NCBI RefSeq assembly: GCF_000819885.1
Contig: NZ_CDBO01000069.1
Coordinates: 1-64,000 of the forward strand
Length of the DNA: 64,000 nt
Source: Aeromonas fluvialis
GTDB taxonomy: Bacteria > Pseudomonadota > Gammaproteobacteria > Enterobacterales > Aeromonadaceae
Direction of reading: 5' to 3'
Of the stretch, positions 1-8,003 are shown one piece after another (positions within the stretch are counted from its first letter, which is position 1; each line of letters opens with the position of its first letter). A program made the position numbers and the translations under genes. The notes beneath the pieces were generated by a model. That model did not search any database, was not told the origin of the DNA, and was given only the letters and a program-made list of their open reading frames with translations.

Positions 1-10
1 GAGGTGGCGT

Positions 11-38
11 ATAATACGCTCCTCACTTCGAGAGTCAA
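11..38 (-). promoter_or_regulatory. rrn P2-like promoter reading leftwards
   Basis: On the minus strand a -35 TTGACT (33-38) and a -10 TATTAT (11-16) are separated by 16 bp. The same hexamers and spacing occur in the P2 promoter of E. coli rrn operons. It sits downstream of the P1 promoter at 127-154, so a 16S rRNA gene is expected just left of the window on the minus strand. The btuB-murI-rrn order matches E. coli rrnB. Confidence 0.8.
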
Positions 39-126
39 GCGATTGTTTTCGCTTTTCTTTCGGCGCCCACCTCATCAGGAGGCTGGCTCATCAGTTCGGC
101 GTGTTCCGCCGTGCTGGTAGGGGCGC

Positions 127-154
127 ATTATAGGGAGCCGCGCCGGGATGACAA
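127..154 (-). promoter_or_regulatory. rrn P1-like promoter with UP element
   Basis: On the minus strand TTGTCA (149-154) and TATAAT (127-132) are 16 bp apart, followed by the GC-rich discriminator GCGCCCC typical of stringently controlled rRNA promoters. The stretch upstream of the -35 (155-215) is A/T rich, as in an UP element with FIS sites. P1 and P2 are about 116 bp apart. Transcription leaves the window at position 1, so the rRNA genes are not visible. Confidence 0.85.
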
Positions 155-424
155 TACTTTTTTTGAAGAAAATCACGAAAACTTCAAATCATTCAATTAG
201 AAACAGCTTATTCAGTGTATATATACAATGTTATCCACAATCCAGTTGTATCACTCTCTTTTTAGCGTCATTTATCTGGCCTTTAGTGGCCTTGGGAATG
301 CCATACTGGAGCCGATAACCTCTCCCGAGTGGCCCATGGTAGCGCTAATCAGGAAAGCTGGTTACCATGGAGGTGAATATAGTGTTGCACCTTTTTTGCT
401 TTCATTTACAAAAGGTCTTTTAAG

Positions 425-916
425 ATGAATTTATCCAAGTTTCCCGTATATATGCAGGCCGCAATCCTTGCTTTGGTATTGGCAGTGGTTGGCTACCTGG
501 TTGCCCAGGCCCTGCAGCTCTCTTTGAAAGCGGAAGTGATTTTTGCAGTAGGTCTGGCCATCGGCGGTTTCGTGGTACCGCTGCTCCTGAAGCGAACCCC
601 GGCGACGGTCGCCGAGTCGATCGCCAATCAGGAGACCTGCACCTTATATGTAGGCAACCTGCCCTATCGCGCCAACGAGATTGCCGTGCGCGAGTTGTTT
701 GCCGAACAGGGCCAGGTCATTTCCGTGCGATTGATGAAGGACAAGGCAACTGGCAAACGCAGAGGCTTCGGTTTCGTGGAGATGCCAGCCGCCGATGCCG
801 CCAAGGCAATTGCGGCTTTGAATGATAAAGAGTATCAGCAGCGCACCCTCAAGGTGCGTGAAGCGAATGACAAGCGCGATAAAGAGGAAAGGGAAGGTAG
901 CGAAGCGGAGGCCTAA
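425..916 (+). CDS. Membrane-anchored RRM RNA-binding protein
   Basis: This 163-residue protein has two hydrophobic segments at the N-terminus (about residues 11-30 and 36-55), then a single RNA recognition motif (about 68-145). The RRM shows RNP2 LYVGNL and RNP1 KRRGFGFVEM, both with the aromatic RNA-stacking residues. The tail is highly charged (Lys/Arg/Glu). Single-RRM proteins occur in bacteria, but an inner-membrane anchor is less usual and suggests RNA binding at the membrane; the RNA target is unknown. It is transcribed away from the rrn promoters and ends in a terminator hairpin that lies inside the 3' end of convergent murI. No strong ribosome-binding site precedes the ATG. Confidence 0.8.
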   Translation: MNLSKFPVYMQAAILALVLAVVGYLVAQALQLSLKAEVIFAVGLAIGGFVVPLLLKRTPATVAESIANQETCTLYVGNLPYRANEIAVRELFAEQGQVISVRLMKDKATGKRRGFGFVEMPAADAAKAIAALNDKEYQQRTLKVREANDKRDKEEREGSEAEA

Positions 917-923
917 CCGCTCG

Positions 924-1727
924 TCAGTACCTTACCTCTTCCAGTGATGAGAGCCCCCATGCTTGCAAGGGGGCTCTCAGTTTTTGGGCCTCCCCATCCA
1001 GCCGGGTACAGTAAGCCCGAGCAATCACCTCATCAGCCTGAACAGGCAGCGCGGCGACATGCCCTCCATTGGCCAGCAACCAGCTCACCCGTTTGGCGAC
1101 AGCGCTGCCCGAGTCGATGAGCCGGCATTGTGGCATCAGCTGGCCAATCTCTTCATTAAGTAGCGGGAAGTGGGTGCAGCCGAGCACCAGCGTATCCGGC
1201 TGTACTTCCCCCTCAAGCCAGTCGGCCAGCACTTCACGCAACAGCGCCATGTTGACCGGCAAGCCAGCGAGTTTGTGTTCTGCTTCTATTACCAGCTCTG
1301 TGGTCCCCTTGAGCAGCACCCACTTGCCGGGAGCAAACTGGGCGATCAGTTCGTGGGTATAGTCGCGACTCACCGTGCCCGGTGTAGCCAGCAGACCGAT
1401 GCAGCCGTTGCGAGTCTGTGCGGCGGCGGGCTTGATGGCTGGCACAACCCCCACCACGGGAATATCCAGTGCCTCACGCAGGGCCGGCAGTGCGATGGTG
1501 CTGGCCGTGTTGCAGGCAATCACCACCAGATCAATATGATGACGGGCCACCATGGTGGTCACCAGTAGGGAGCAGGCAGTAATCAGGGCGGGCTCGCTCA
1601 ATTCGCCATAAGGGAAGTTGGCATTGTCGAAGCAGTAAAAATAGTTGTGTGCCGGCAGAGCACGGCGGATCTCGCGGTAGATGGTCAGGCCACCCATACC
1701 GGAATCAAACACGAGAATATTGGCCAC
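924..1727 (-). CDS. murI: Glutamate racemase
   Basis: MurI converts L-glutamate to D-glutamate for peptidoglycan. The two catalytic cysteines are visible: C72 in IACNTAS and C184 in LGCTHFP. The N-terminal VFDSGMGGLT loop carries the conserved Asp. I chose the GTG at 1727, preceded by a G-rich Shine-Dalgarno (AAAGGGGGG), giving 267 residues, the usual family length. A longer reading frame with a TTG start at 1796 runs through the btuB terminator and is unlikely. murI follows btuB on the same strand and precedes the rrn promoters, as in E. coli btuB-murI-rrnB. Confidence 0.95.
   Translation of the reverse strand: MANILVFDSGMGGLTIYREIRRALPAHNYFYCFDNANFPYGELSEPALITACSLLVTTMVARHHIDLVVIACNTASTIALPALREALDIPVVGVVPAIKPAAAQTRNGCIGLLATPGTVSRDYTHELIAQFAPGKWVLLKGTTELVIEAEHKLAGLPVNMALLREVLADWLEGEVQPDTLVLGCTHFPLLNEEIGQLMPQCRLIDSGSAVAKRVSWLLANGGHVAALPVQADEVIARAYCTRLDGEAQKLRAPLQAWGLSSLEEVRY
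949..986 (+). terminator. Rho-independent terminator of the RRM gene
   Basis: GAGAGCCCCC (949-958) and GGGGGCTCTC (969-978) form a perfect 10-bp stem followed by a T run (981-985). The whole hairpin lies within the last codons of convergent murI, so murI coding sequence doubles as this gene's terminator. Confidence 0.75.
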
Positions 1728-1780
1728 TTGAGCCCCCCTTTGGTGCAAGGCGGCGATCATACTCCCGCCTGCCGCCAATA

Positions 1781-1807
1781 GAAAAGGCCCTGACAATGGC
1801 AGGGCCT
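1781..1807 (-). terminator. Terminator downstream of btuB
   Basis: AGGCCCTG (1785-1792) and CAGGGCCT (1800-1807) form an 8-bp stem. On the minus strand the stem is followed by TTTCTATT; on the plus strand by CGCTTTTTC. It separates btuB from murI, so murI probably has its own promoter in the short gap. Confidence 0.7.
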
Positions 1808-1842
1808 CGCTTTTTCTCTTCTATATAGAGCAGCGCTGGCGA

Positions 1843-3681
1843 TCAGAGACGGTAATCCGCCGTCAACTTGAACTCGGTACCCGCCGATGCATAGCCATAG
1901 GCCGGGGCATAGTCACGATCAAACAGGTTGTCGATGCGGCCACCCAGAGTGAGCTGAGGCGTTACCCCATAGCTGGCCCCCAGATTGACCAGGGTGTAGG
2001 AACCCAGTTCCACCCGCTCTGCAGGGAAGTTGCTGAAGTTCTTGTCATCCCGCTTGCCCACATAGAGCAGCTCGGTGGAGAGATCGACCGGGCCCAGCTG
2101 CACCTGGGTCAGCCAGCTGGCTTTCTGCTTGGCGCGGCGCAGCAGTTGCTGATCTCCATCGTTCTTGTCTTCGGCCCGGGTGTAATCGAAGCTCAGGTCA
2201 TGATGGAGCGGACCGGTTTCCAGACCCAGCGCCACTTCCACGCCACGGATCTCGGCATCCGTGTTGTCCGGCTTGCAGGTGGAGAACGCACTCTGACAGG
2301 CAATCAGGTTCTTGATCTTGTTGCGATAGAGGTTAAGCGACCAGTCCCAATCGGTATAACGACCCGCAAAGCCCAGCTCCAGGTTCTTGCTCTCTTCCGG
2401 CTTCAGATCCGGATTCTCATAACCGGGATAGTAGAGGTCAAGGAAGGTCGGCGCCTTGAAGCCGGTGCCATAACTCAGCCGTACATTGTGGTTGTCATCT
2501 ATGTCCAGCCCGCTGGCGGCAGACCAGGTGTTGTGACGGCCATACTGCTTGTTGTCATCGGTACGGCCAGAAAGCTCCCACAGCAGGGCCTGCCAGCGGT
2601 AGCTACCCACCGCAAACAGACCTGTGCTGTCTCGGTCGGGGGCATTGAACGTCTGACCAGAGCTGCGCGAGTCGGATTTCAACTGCTCCTGCTGCCAGTC
2701 GGCACCACCGGTCAGGTTGAGCCCCTCGACGCCGCTCCAGCTGTTGATCCAGGAGAAGCGGGTCAAGCCGGTGTGGATCGGCTGGGCGCTGGATTCCCCC
2801 TTGCTCTCCAGCCAGCTCTTCAGCTTGTTCTCGCCATAGCTGGCCTCAAGCCGGCTGGTCAGCGTCTCGCTCTGGAACTTGAGACCGCCATCATACTGGA
2901 AGGCCTGTACCCGGCTCTGGTCAGCCGACTGATAGGCATCATCCATCTCGGTCTGGTTGTCATAACCCTGGGTGTTGAAGTCCGCACTCCAGGCATCATT
3001 GAACGCATGATTCAGCCCGAACTGGCCGTTCAGACTGTCGAAGCCATCCCGATCCGGCTGCTGGGCATTGGCCACCACATCGAAACCATCGGTACGCTCG
3101 TAGCCGATCATCATATTCATGTCGGTCTGCTGACCCAGGGCCTGCACGGTACGCATCTGACCCTGACCGTAACCATTGCTGCCCACGCCACCCCTCAGAT
3201 GAGTCTCGTTGCCATTCTTGGCGGAAGTTTTGGTGATGAGGTTGATGACGCCACCGATAGCATCTGCGCCATAGACAGCAGCCCGCGGGCCACGGATGTA
3301 CTCGATGCGCTCTATGTTGCCAAGCGGAGTTTGGCTGAGGTCTGGCGTGCCGGCCACCATGGCGGCAATGGGGCGTCCATTCATCAGCACCAGCGAATGG
3401 TTGGAGTTGGTACCGCGGATGAACAGGCTGCTCATGTGCCCTCGCCCACCTAGCGTGGTGATCTGCACACCTGGCAACGTCTTCAACAGCGCGGGCAGGC
3501 TCTGCACCTGACGGGATTCGATCTCGGCGCGATCGAGCACCACAACGGGTGCCAGTACCGAGCTGATGGGTTGTTCCACCCGATTAGCGGTGATCACCAG
3601 GGTAGGATTGACGGGAATGGTCAACTGCTGGGCAAACGCCGCCGTCGGCAACAGGGCAGCCGCCAGAAATTTCTTCGACAT
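1843..3681 (-). CDS. btuB: TonB-dependent vitamin B12 outer-membrane receptor
   Basis: This 612-residue protein has a signal peptide (about residues 1-17, ending AFA), a TonB-box-like TLVITA near residue 27, a plug domain (about 45-150, with PGVQITTLGGRG and RGPRAAVYGADAIGGVINLIT), and a 22-strand barrel repeat pattern to the C-terminus. Identity as BtuB rests on this and on the adenosylcobalamin riboswitch directly upstream. It imports cobalamins across the outer membrane using TonB-ExbBD energy. An AAGGA Shine-Dalgarno lies about 8 nt before the ATG. Confidence 0.93.
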   Translation of the reverse strand: MSKKFLAAALLPTAAFAQQLTIPVNPTLVITANRVEQPISSVLAPVVVLDRAEIESRQVQSLPALLKTLPGVQITTLGGRGHMSSLFIRGTNSNHSLVLMNGRPIAAMVAGTPDLSQTPLGNIERIEYIRGPRAAVYGADAIGGVINLITKTSAKNGNETHLRGGVGSNGYGQGQMRTVQALGQQTDMNMMIGYERTDGFDVVANAQQPDRDGFDSLNGQFGLNHAFNDAWSADFNTQGYDNQTEMDDAYQSADQSRVQAFQYDGGLKFQSETLTSRLEASYGENKLKSWLESKGESSAQPIHTGLTRFSWINSWSGVEGLNLTGGADWQQEQLKSDSRSSGQTFNAPDRDSTGLFAVGSYRWQALLWELSGRTDDNKQYGRHNTWSAASGLDIDDNHNVRLSYGTGFKAPTFLDLYYPGYENPDLKPEESKNLELGFAGRYTDWDWSLNLYRNKIKNLIACQSAFSTCKPDNTDAEIRGVEVALGLETGPLHHDLSFDYTRAEDKNDGDQQLLRRAKQKASWLTQVQLGPVDLSTELLYVGKRDDKNFSNFPAERVELGSYTLVNLGASYGVTPQLTLGGRIDNLFDRDYAPAYGYASAGTEFKLTADYRL

Positions 3682-3734
3682 GAGAGATCCTTAAGTTCGC
3701 GTAAGCATCTACTTCGTGGCCGGTTTCTCTCGGC

Positions 3735-3890
3735 CCGAAATACGAACTTTGGCAGGTCTTCGGGCTGGGGGGCTGATGGCCTACAGCGACGGCTTCCCAC
3801 CCGATGGCAGTGCCCTGATGTCGCTTCGTTCCCCCTTACCGCTGCGCGCCAGCTCCGGATTTTCACCGGATTCCCTATTAAGCATGATGC
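3735..3890 (-). promoter_or_regulatory. Cobalamin (B12) riboswitch of btuB
   Basis: Read on the minus strand, the RNA contains the conserved core GGGAATCCGGTGAAAATCCGG (about 3853-3876) followed by the GCGGTAA element. It ends with the B12 box CAGCCCGAAGACCTGCC (3751-3767). These are the signature segments of the AdoCbl riboswitch, which lowers btuB expression when cobalamin is plentiful. A plausible promoter lies upstream (TATAAT at 3905-3910 on the minus strand, weak -35). About 70 nt separate the B12 box from the btuB start, room for a hairpin that masks the Shine-Dalgarno. Confidence 0.93.
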
Positions 3891-3946
3891 GCCAAAGCGG
3901 AAGGATTATAGGCAGAGCCAAGCTGGATGTATAGCCATCCAGATTT

Positions 3947-4849
3947 CTATTTGTTGCCAACCAGCGCCGCCAGCCGCTGCTGGGCACCCTCCATCACCGC
4001 CTGTACCCCGGGATGGGAGAGATGGCGCCCCGCCGAGACCAGATAGTACGAGAGGGTAACATCGGTCAGAGTCGCGATCCGCTCCACCCCGTAGAGGCGG
4101 CCAATCTCGTCAGCCATTGCCAGCGGTGCCGGGAAGATCCCCATCCCCGCCTTGCCGAACGACTTCATCAGGGTGGAGTCATCAAACTGCCCCACCAGAT
4201 GGGGATGAATGCCCTGCTGGCGATACCACTCCAGCAGCCGATCGTGGGTAGCCGACTTCTCTCCGGGGATCAGCAAAGGCAACCCCTCCAGCGAGGCGGG
4301 AAAGCCGTCCCGCGCCCGCACCGCCAGCTCCGGGCTGGCAAAGAGCGCCAGCGGGCTGCGCCCCAGATCGTGGTTGTAGCCGCGCACGCCGCTGTCGGGA
4401 GGGAGCGGGCGATCGATCAGCACCATGTCGAGCTTGTGGCGGGCCAGCTCGCTGAACAGCTGCTCGGCCCGCTCCTCGTGACACACCAACCGCAGCGGAG
4501 TCGCCAGCGCCATGGCGGGGGCCAGCAGCTCGAACGCCAGGGTGCGGGGTACCGAATCGGCGATCCCCACCTGCATGGTCAGCTCCTGACTGGCGTGACG
4601 CAGAGTGTGCTCCAGCTCAGCGCCGAGCGAGAAAATCGCCCCCGCCTGCTCCTGCGCCTGCCGCCCAGCGGCGGTCAGCACCAGACGCCGCCCCACCCGG
4701 TTGAATAGCGCCACACCTAGGGACTGCTCCAGCTCTGCAACCTGACCGCTGATGGTCTGCGGCGTGAGATGCAGCTGTTCGGCGGCCTGCGTCACACTGC
4801 CGCTACGCGCCACATGCCAGAAGTAGTAGAGCTGTTTGTAGTTGAGCAT
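3947..4849 (-). CDS. LysR-family regulator, NhaR-like
   Basis: The 300-residue protein starts LNYKQLYYFWHVARSGSVTQ and continues LTPQTISGQ, the winged-helix pattern of E. coli NhaR, the Na+-responsive activator of the nhaA antiporter. The effector-binding part also matches NhaR (QFDDSTLMKSFGKAGMGIF). It diverges from the sbtA-like transporter gene with a 109-bp intergenic region, the normal layout for a LysR regulator and its target. Inference: it controls sbtAB, perhaps sensing Na+, since SbtA-type carriers are Na+-coupled. Confidence 0.85.
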   Translation of the reverse strand: MLNYKQLYYFWHVARSGSVTQAAEQLHLTPQTISGQVAELEQSLGVALFNRVGRRLVLTAAGRQAQEQAGAIFSLGAELEHTLRHASQELTMQVGIADSVPRTLAFELLAPAMALATPLRLVCHEERAEQLFSELARHKLDMVLIDRPLPPDSGVRGYNHDLGRSPLALFASPELAVRARDGFPASLEGLPLLIPGEKSATHDRLLEWYRQQGIHPHLVGQFDDSTLMKSFGKAGMGIFPAPLAMADEIGRLYGVERIATLTDVTLSYYLVSAGRHLSHPGVQAVMEGAQQRLAALVGNK

Positions 4850-4958
4850 GCCGTTCCTTATCAGTTTTAACCGAACAATTATCAGCGAGAATCTGATTTT
4901 ATCGAAACATTGCGGGCTCTAGCATGCAACCATTATCTGAACAGCCCTGCGAACCATC

Positions 4959-5885
4959 ATGCTGGACGTCGTTGTACTCTTCTTTCTGTTTGGTCTGCTG
5001 GCCGGTCTGGTGCGCTCCGAGCTTAAATTGCCGCCCGCCCTCTACGACACCCTCTCCCTCTTTTTGCTGCTGGCCATCGGCCTCAAGGGCGGCGTTGGGC
5101 TGGCCCAGCAATCCTTGCTACCCCTGCTGCCACAGCTGGCACTGGTGATCCTGCTCGGCGTGGTGCAGACCCTGCTCGGCTTTGCCGTGCTGCGCCTCAA
5201 GATGAACCGGGTCGATGCCGCCGCCACTGCCGCCCACTACGGCTCGGTCAGCGTCGCCACCTTCGCAGTCGGGGTAAACTGGCTCACCGAACGGGGCATC
5301 AGCTTCGAGTCCCAGCTCTCCATCTTCCTGGCGGTGATGGAGATCCCGGCCATTCTGGTGGGCATAGTGCTGGCCCGCGGCGTCAGCCGCGAAACCCACT
5401 GGCGCATGCTGGCCCACGAGACCTTCCTCGGCAAAGGGGTCACCCTGCTCATTGGCGGCATGGCCATCGGCTATCTGGCTGGGCCGAACGGGATTGCCCC
5501 GCTCAAGCCGCTGTTTGTCGACCTGTTCAAGGGAGCGCTGGCGCTGTTCCTGCTGGAGATGGGTCTCATCGTCGCCCGCCAGTGTCAGGACTTGCGCAAG
5601 CATGGCTTCTTCCTGCTCGGCTTTGCCCTCTTGATGCCGCTCGCTTCAGCGGGACTGGGGCTAGCAGTTGGCCAGCTGATGGGGCTCTCCCTCGGTGGCC
5701 TGACCCTGCTGGCCACTCTGACAGCCAGCGCCTCCTATATTGCCGTGCCAGCCACCATGCGCATCGCCGTGCCCCAGGCCAATCCGGGGTTGTCCCTCAG
5801 CGCCGTGCTGGGGATCACCTTCCCGTTCAACATCATGCTGGGGATCCCGCTCTATCACAGCTGGGCCCGCCACTTCACGGAGTAG
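4959..5885 (+). CDS. sbtA: SbtA-type sodium-dependent bicarbonate transporter
   Basis: The 308-residue, roughly ten-helix membrane protein shows the SbtA pattern GLLAGLVRSELKLPPALYD near the N-terminus and LLLAIGLKGGVGLA after it. The second half ends in LTASASYIAVPATMRIAVP and LGITFPFNIMLGIPLYH, which completes the inverted repeat of this family. Cyanobacterial SbtA takes up HCO3- with Na+. The next gene encodes a PII-like protein, as in cyanobacterial sbtA-sbtB, which supports the assignment. The substrate has not been shown here. Confidence 0.85.
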   Translation: MLDVVVLFFLFGLLAGLVRSELKLPPALYDTLSLFLLLAIGLKGGVGLAQQSLLPLLPQLALVILLGVVQTLLGFAVLRLKMNRVDAAATAAHYGSVSVATFAVGVNWLTERGISFESQLSIFLAVMEIPAILVGIVLARGVSRETHWRMLAHETFLGKGVTLLIGGMAIGYLAGPNGIAPLKPLFVDLFKGALALFLLEMGLIVARQCQDLRKHGFFLLGFALLMPLASAGLGLAVGQLMGLSLGGLTLLATLTASASYIAVPATMRIAVPQANPGLSLSAVLGITFPFNIMLGIPLYHSWARHFTE

Positions 5886-5889
5886 CCAC

Positions 5890-6192
5890 ATGCAGACCGA
5901 GACCCGCACCCTGCTCACCGTCATCACCGAAGCAAATCTGGAGCCCACCTTGCTGCGCACCCTCACCCGCGAGGGGCTGCGCGGCTACACCATCACAGAT
6001 GCCCGCGGTCGTGGCGATCATGGTGAGCGCAACGCCAGCTGGAGCGAGAGCGGCAACATCCGGCTGGAGGCGATCTGCAGCCGCGAACAGGCTGAACGGC
6101 TGCTGGCCCACCTGCAGAGTCGCTACTACCCCGACTACGCCATGATCGCCTTTCTGCAACCGGTCGACATCGTGCGACCCGAGAAATTCTGA
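5890..6192 (+). CDS. sbtB: SbtB-like PII-family protein
   Basis: This 100-residue protein begins four bases after the sbtA stop. Its predicted beta-alpha-beta repeat (LLTVITEANLEPTLLRTLTREGLRGYTITDARGRG...YYPDYAMIAFLQPVDIVRPEKF) fits a small PII-like trimer with a flexible T-loop region. SbtB proteins bind adenine nucleotides such as cAMP, AMP and ADP and gate SbtA. Here the partner is immediately upstream and the genes are co-transcribed. The nucleotide bound is not readable from sequence. Confidence 0.8.
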   Translation: MQTETRTLLTVITEANLEPTLLRTLTREGLRGYTITDARGRGDHGERNASWSESGNIRLEAICSREQAERLLAHLQSRYYPDYAMIAFLQPVDIVRPEKF

Positions 6193-6255
6193 GCCGGCTT
6201 GCCGGCTCTTTTTGCCCACCAAAAGCAAACGTTTAACAGCAAGGAACCAGAAAAG

Positions 6256-6765
6256 ATGAACACCCCTCCCCTGATCGGCCTGGTAATGGGCTCCGACTCC
6301 GACTGGCACGTGCTGCAGGCTGCCGCCCGCATCCTCAAGGAGCACGGCGTGCCCTACGAAGCGCAGGTGGTCTCGGCCCATCGCACCCCGGACCTGCTGT
6401 TCGAGTATGCCGCCACTGCCCGCGAACGCGGCCTGCGCGCCATCATCGCCGGAGCCGGTGGCGCAGCCCACCTGCCGGGCATGGTCGCCGCCAAGACCAC
6501 GCTGCCGGTGCTGGGGGTACCCATCCCCTCCCGCCATCTCAAGGGGATGGACTCCCTGCTTTCCATCGTGCAGATGCCCAAGGGGGTGCCGGTTGCCACC
6601 TTCGCCATCGGTGAAGCTGGGGCTGCCAACGCCGCCCTGTTCGCGGTCTCCCTGCTCTCCGTTGCCCGGGATGACGACGCCCCCCGCTACCGGCAGCAGC
6701 TCAACGACTTCCGCACCCGTGAGCGCGACCGGGTGCTGGCGCTGCAACTGGAGGAGCCGGCATGA
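6256..6765 (+). CDS. purE: N5-CAIR mutase (AIR carboxylase catalytic subunit)
   Basis: PurE rearranges N5-CAIR to CAIR in purine synthesis. The 169-residue protein has the class I signature [10 protein letters not shown] (residues 7-16), VSAHRTPD and [12 protein letters not shown] chose the ATG at 6256, with AAGGA ten bases upstream. It overlaps purK by four bases. The 63-bp gap to sbtB shows no terminator, so sbtA-sbtB-purE-purK may be one transcript. Confidence 0.96.
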   Translation: MNTPPLIGLVMGSDSDWHVLQAAARILKEHGVPYEAQVVSAHRTPDLLFEYAATARERGLRAIIAGAGGAAHLPGMVAAKTTLPVLGVPIPSRHLKGMDSLLSIVQMPKGVPVATFAIGEAGAANAALFAVSLLSVARDDDAPRYRQQLNDFRTRERDRVLALQLEEPA

Positions 6766-7886
6766 TAGCGCCCCCCGCTACCCTCGGCATGCTGGGGGGC
6801 GGCCAGCTTGGCCGCTACTTCGTGATGGCCGCCCACCGCCTCGGCTACAAGGTGGTGGTACTGGATCCCGATCCCGCCAGCATCGCCGGGGCCGCCGCCG
6901 ATCACCATATTGTCGCCCCCTATGACGACACCGCCGCCCTGCACGATCTGACCAGCCGCTGCGCCGCTATCAGCTGCGAGTTCGAGAACGTGCCCGCCGC
7001 CACCCTCGCGCTGCTGGAGCAGCGCCAGCCGGTGCGCCCGGCCGCCAGCGCGGTGCGCATCTGTCAGGATCGCCGCGAGGAGAAAGCCTTTCTGCGCGGA
7101 GCCAACATCCCGGTAGCCCCCTCTCTGGCACTGCAGGCGGGGGAACCGATCCCCGCACAGGCCAGCGAGCTCTTCCCCGCCATTCTCAAGACTGCCCGCG
7201 AAGGGTACGACGGTAAGGGGCAGTGGCCGGTGAGCAATCTGGATGAGCTGGCGAGCGCGCTAACCGGCTGTGGCGTACCTTGCGTGCTGGAGAAACGGCT
7301 GGCACTGGAGGGGGAGTTTGCCCTGACCCTGGCCCGCAGTCCGAGTGGCGCCATCAGCGCCCTGCCGCTGGTGCAGAACTGGCACTGCGGCGGCATTCTC
7401 GATCAGACTCGCTCCCCGGCCAATGTGCCGGTGCTGGAGCGCGAAGCCAACGCAATTGCCGAGCGGCTGATCGCTGCCCTCGATTACATCGGGGTGCTGA
7501 CGGTGGAGTTCTTTCTGGTGGAAGGGCATCTGCTGGTCAACGAGCTGGCCCCCCGCCCCCACAACTCGGGCCACCCCAGTCTCGACAATGCCGCATGCAG
7601 CCAGTTCGAGTTGCAGGTACGGGCCCTGTGCGATCTACCGCTGCCGGAGCAGATCGCCGTGCGCCCCGCCCTGTTAATCAACCTGCTGGGGGATCTCTGG
7701 CAGAACGGCACCCCCGACTGGGCCGCCCTGCTGGCGTTGCCCGGCCTGCATCTGCACCTCTACGGCAAGAGCGAACCCCGCCCCGGCCGCAAGATGGGCC
7801 ATATCACGGTAACCGGTGACGACTGGCCAACGGTGGAGGAGACCTGCCGTCAGGCCCGCCAGCTGCTGGGGCTAGCACCGCGCTGA
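6762..7886 (+). CDS. purK: N5-CAIR synthetase (ATP and bicarbonate dependent)
   Basis: PurK joins AIR, ATP and bicarbonate to make N5-CAIR, the substrate of PurE. The 374-residue ATP-grasp protein starts with [14 protein letters not shown] and has [13 protein letters not shown] and [12 protein letters not shown], all family hallmarks. Its ATG overlaps the purE stop (ATGA). Because bicarbonate is a direct substrate, the upstream bicarbonate transporter and its PII regulator make functional sense. A strong terminator follows. Confidence 0.96.
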   Translation: MIAPPATLGMLGGGQLGRYFVMAAHRLGYKVVVLDPDPASIAGAAADHHIVAPYDDTAALHDLTSRCAAISCEFENVPAATLALLEQRQPVRPAASAVRICQDRREEKAFLRGANIPVAPSLALQAGEPIPAQASELFPAILKTAREGYDGKGQWPVSNLDELASALTGCGVPCVLEKRLALEGEFALTLARSPSGAISALPLVQNWHCGGILDQTRSPANVPVLEREANAIAERLIAALDYIGVLTVEFFLVEGHLLVNELAPRPHNSGHPSLDNAACSQFELQVRALCDLPLPEQIAVRPALLINLLGDLWQNGTPDWAALLALPGLHLHLYGKSEPRPGRKMGHITVTGDDWPTVEETCRQARQLLGLAPR

Positions 7887-7901
7887 TCGACCATCTGATA
7901 T

Positions 7902-7935
7902 ACAAAGACCCGGGCTTGGTCCGGGTCTTTGTTAT
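7902..7935. terminator. Bidirectional terminator between purK and baiN-like gene
   Basis: ACAAAGACCCGG (7902-7913) pairs with CCGGGTCTTTGT (7921-7932) in a 12-bp stem. It lies between the convergent ends of purK and the flavoprotein gene and can serve both. Confidence 0.75.
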
Positions 7936-8003
7936 TGCTTGCTGTGGCAAAGCGGCTTATCAGGCCACCGCTACTGGCGCCGGATAAACCAGCCCCGGTG
8001 ACA

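Noticed and set aside
1-120. Part of a 16S rRNA gene
   Set aside because: Only promoters and leader are visible; no 16S sequence is recognised before the left edge.
228-428. 66-codon plus-strand ORF before the RRM gene, containing TTATCCACA (230-238)
   Set aside because: No ribosome-binding site, no recognisable domain, and composition like intergenic DNA. The single DnaA-box match is isolated and not evidence for an origin.
3781-3987. Small ORFs on both strands between btuB and the LysR gene
   Set aside because: They lie in the cobalamin riboswitch, which explains the conservation there.
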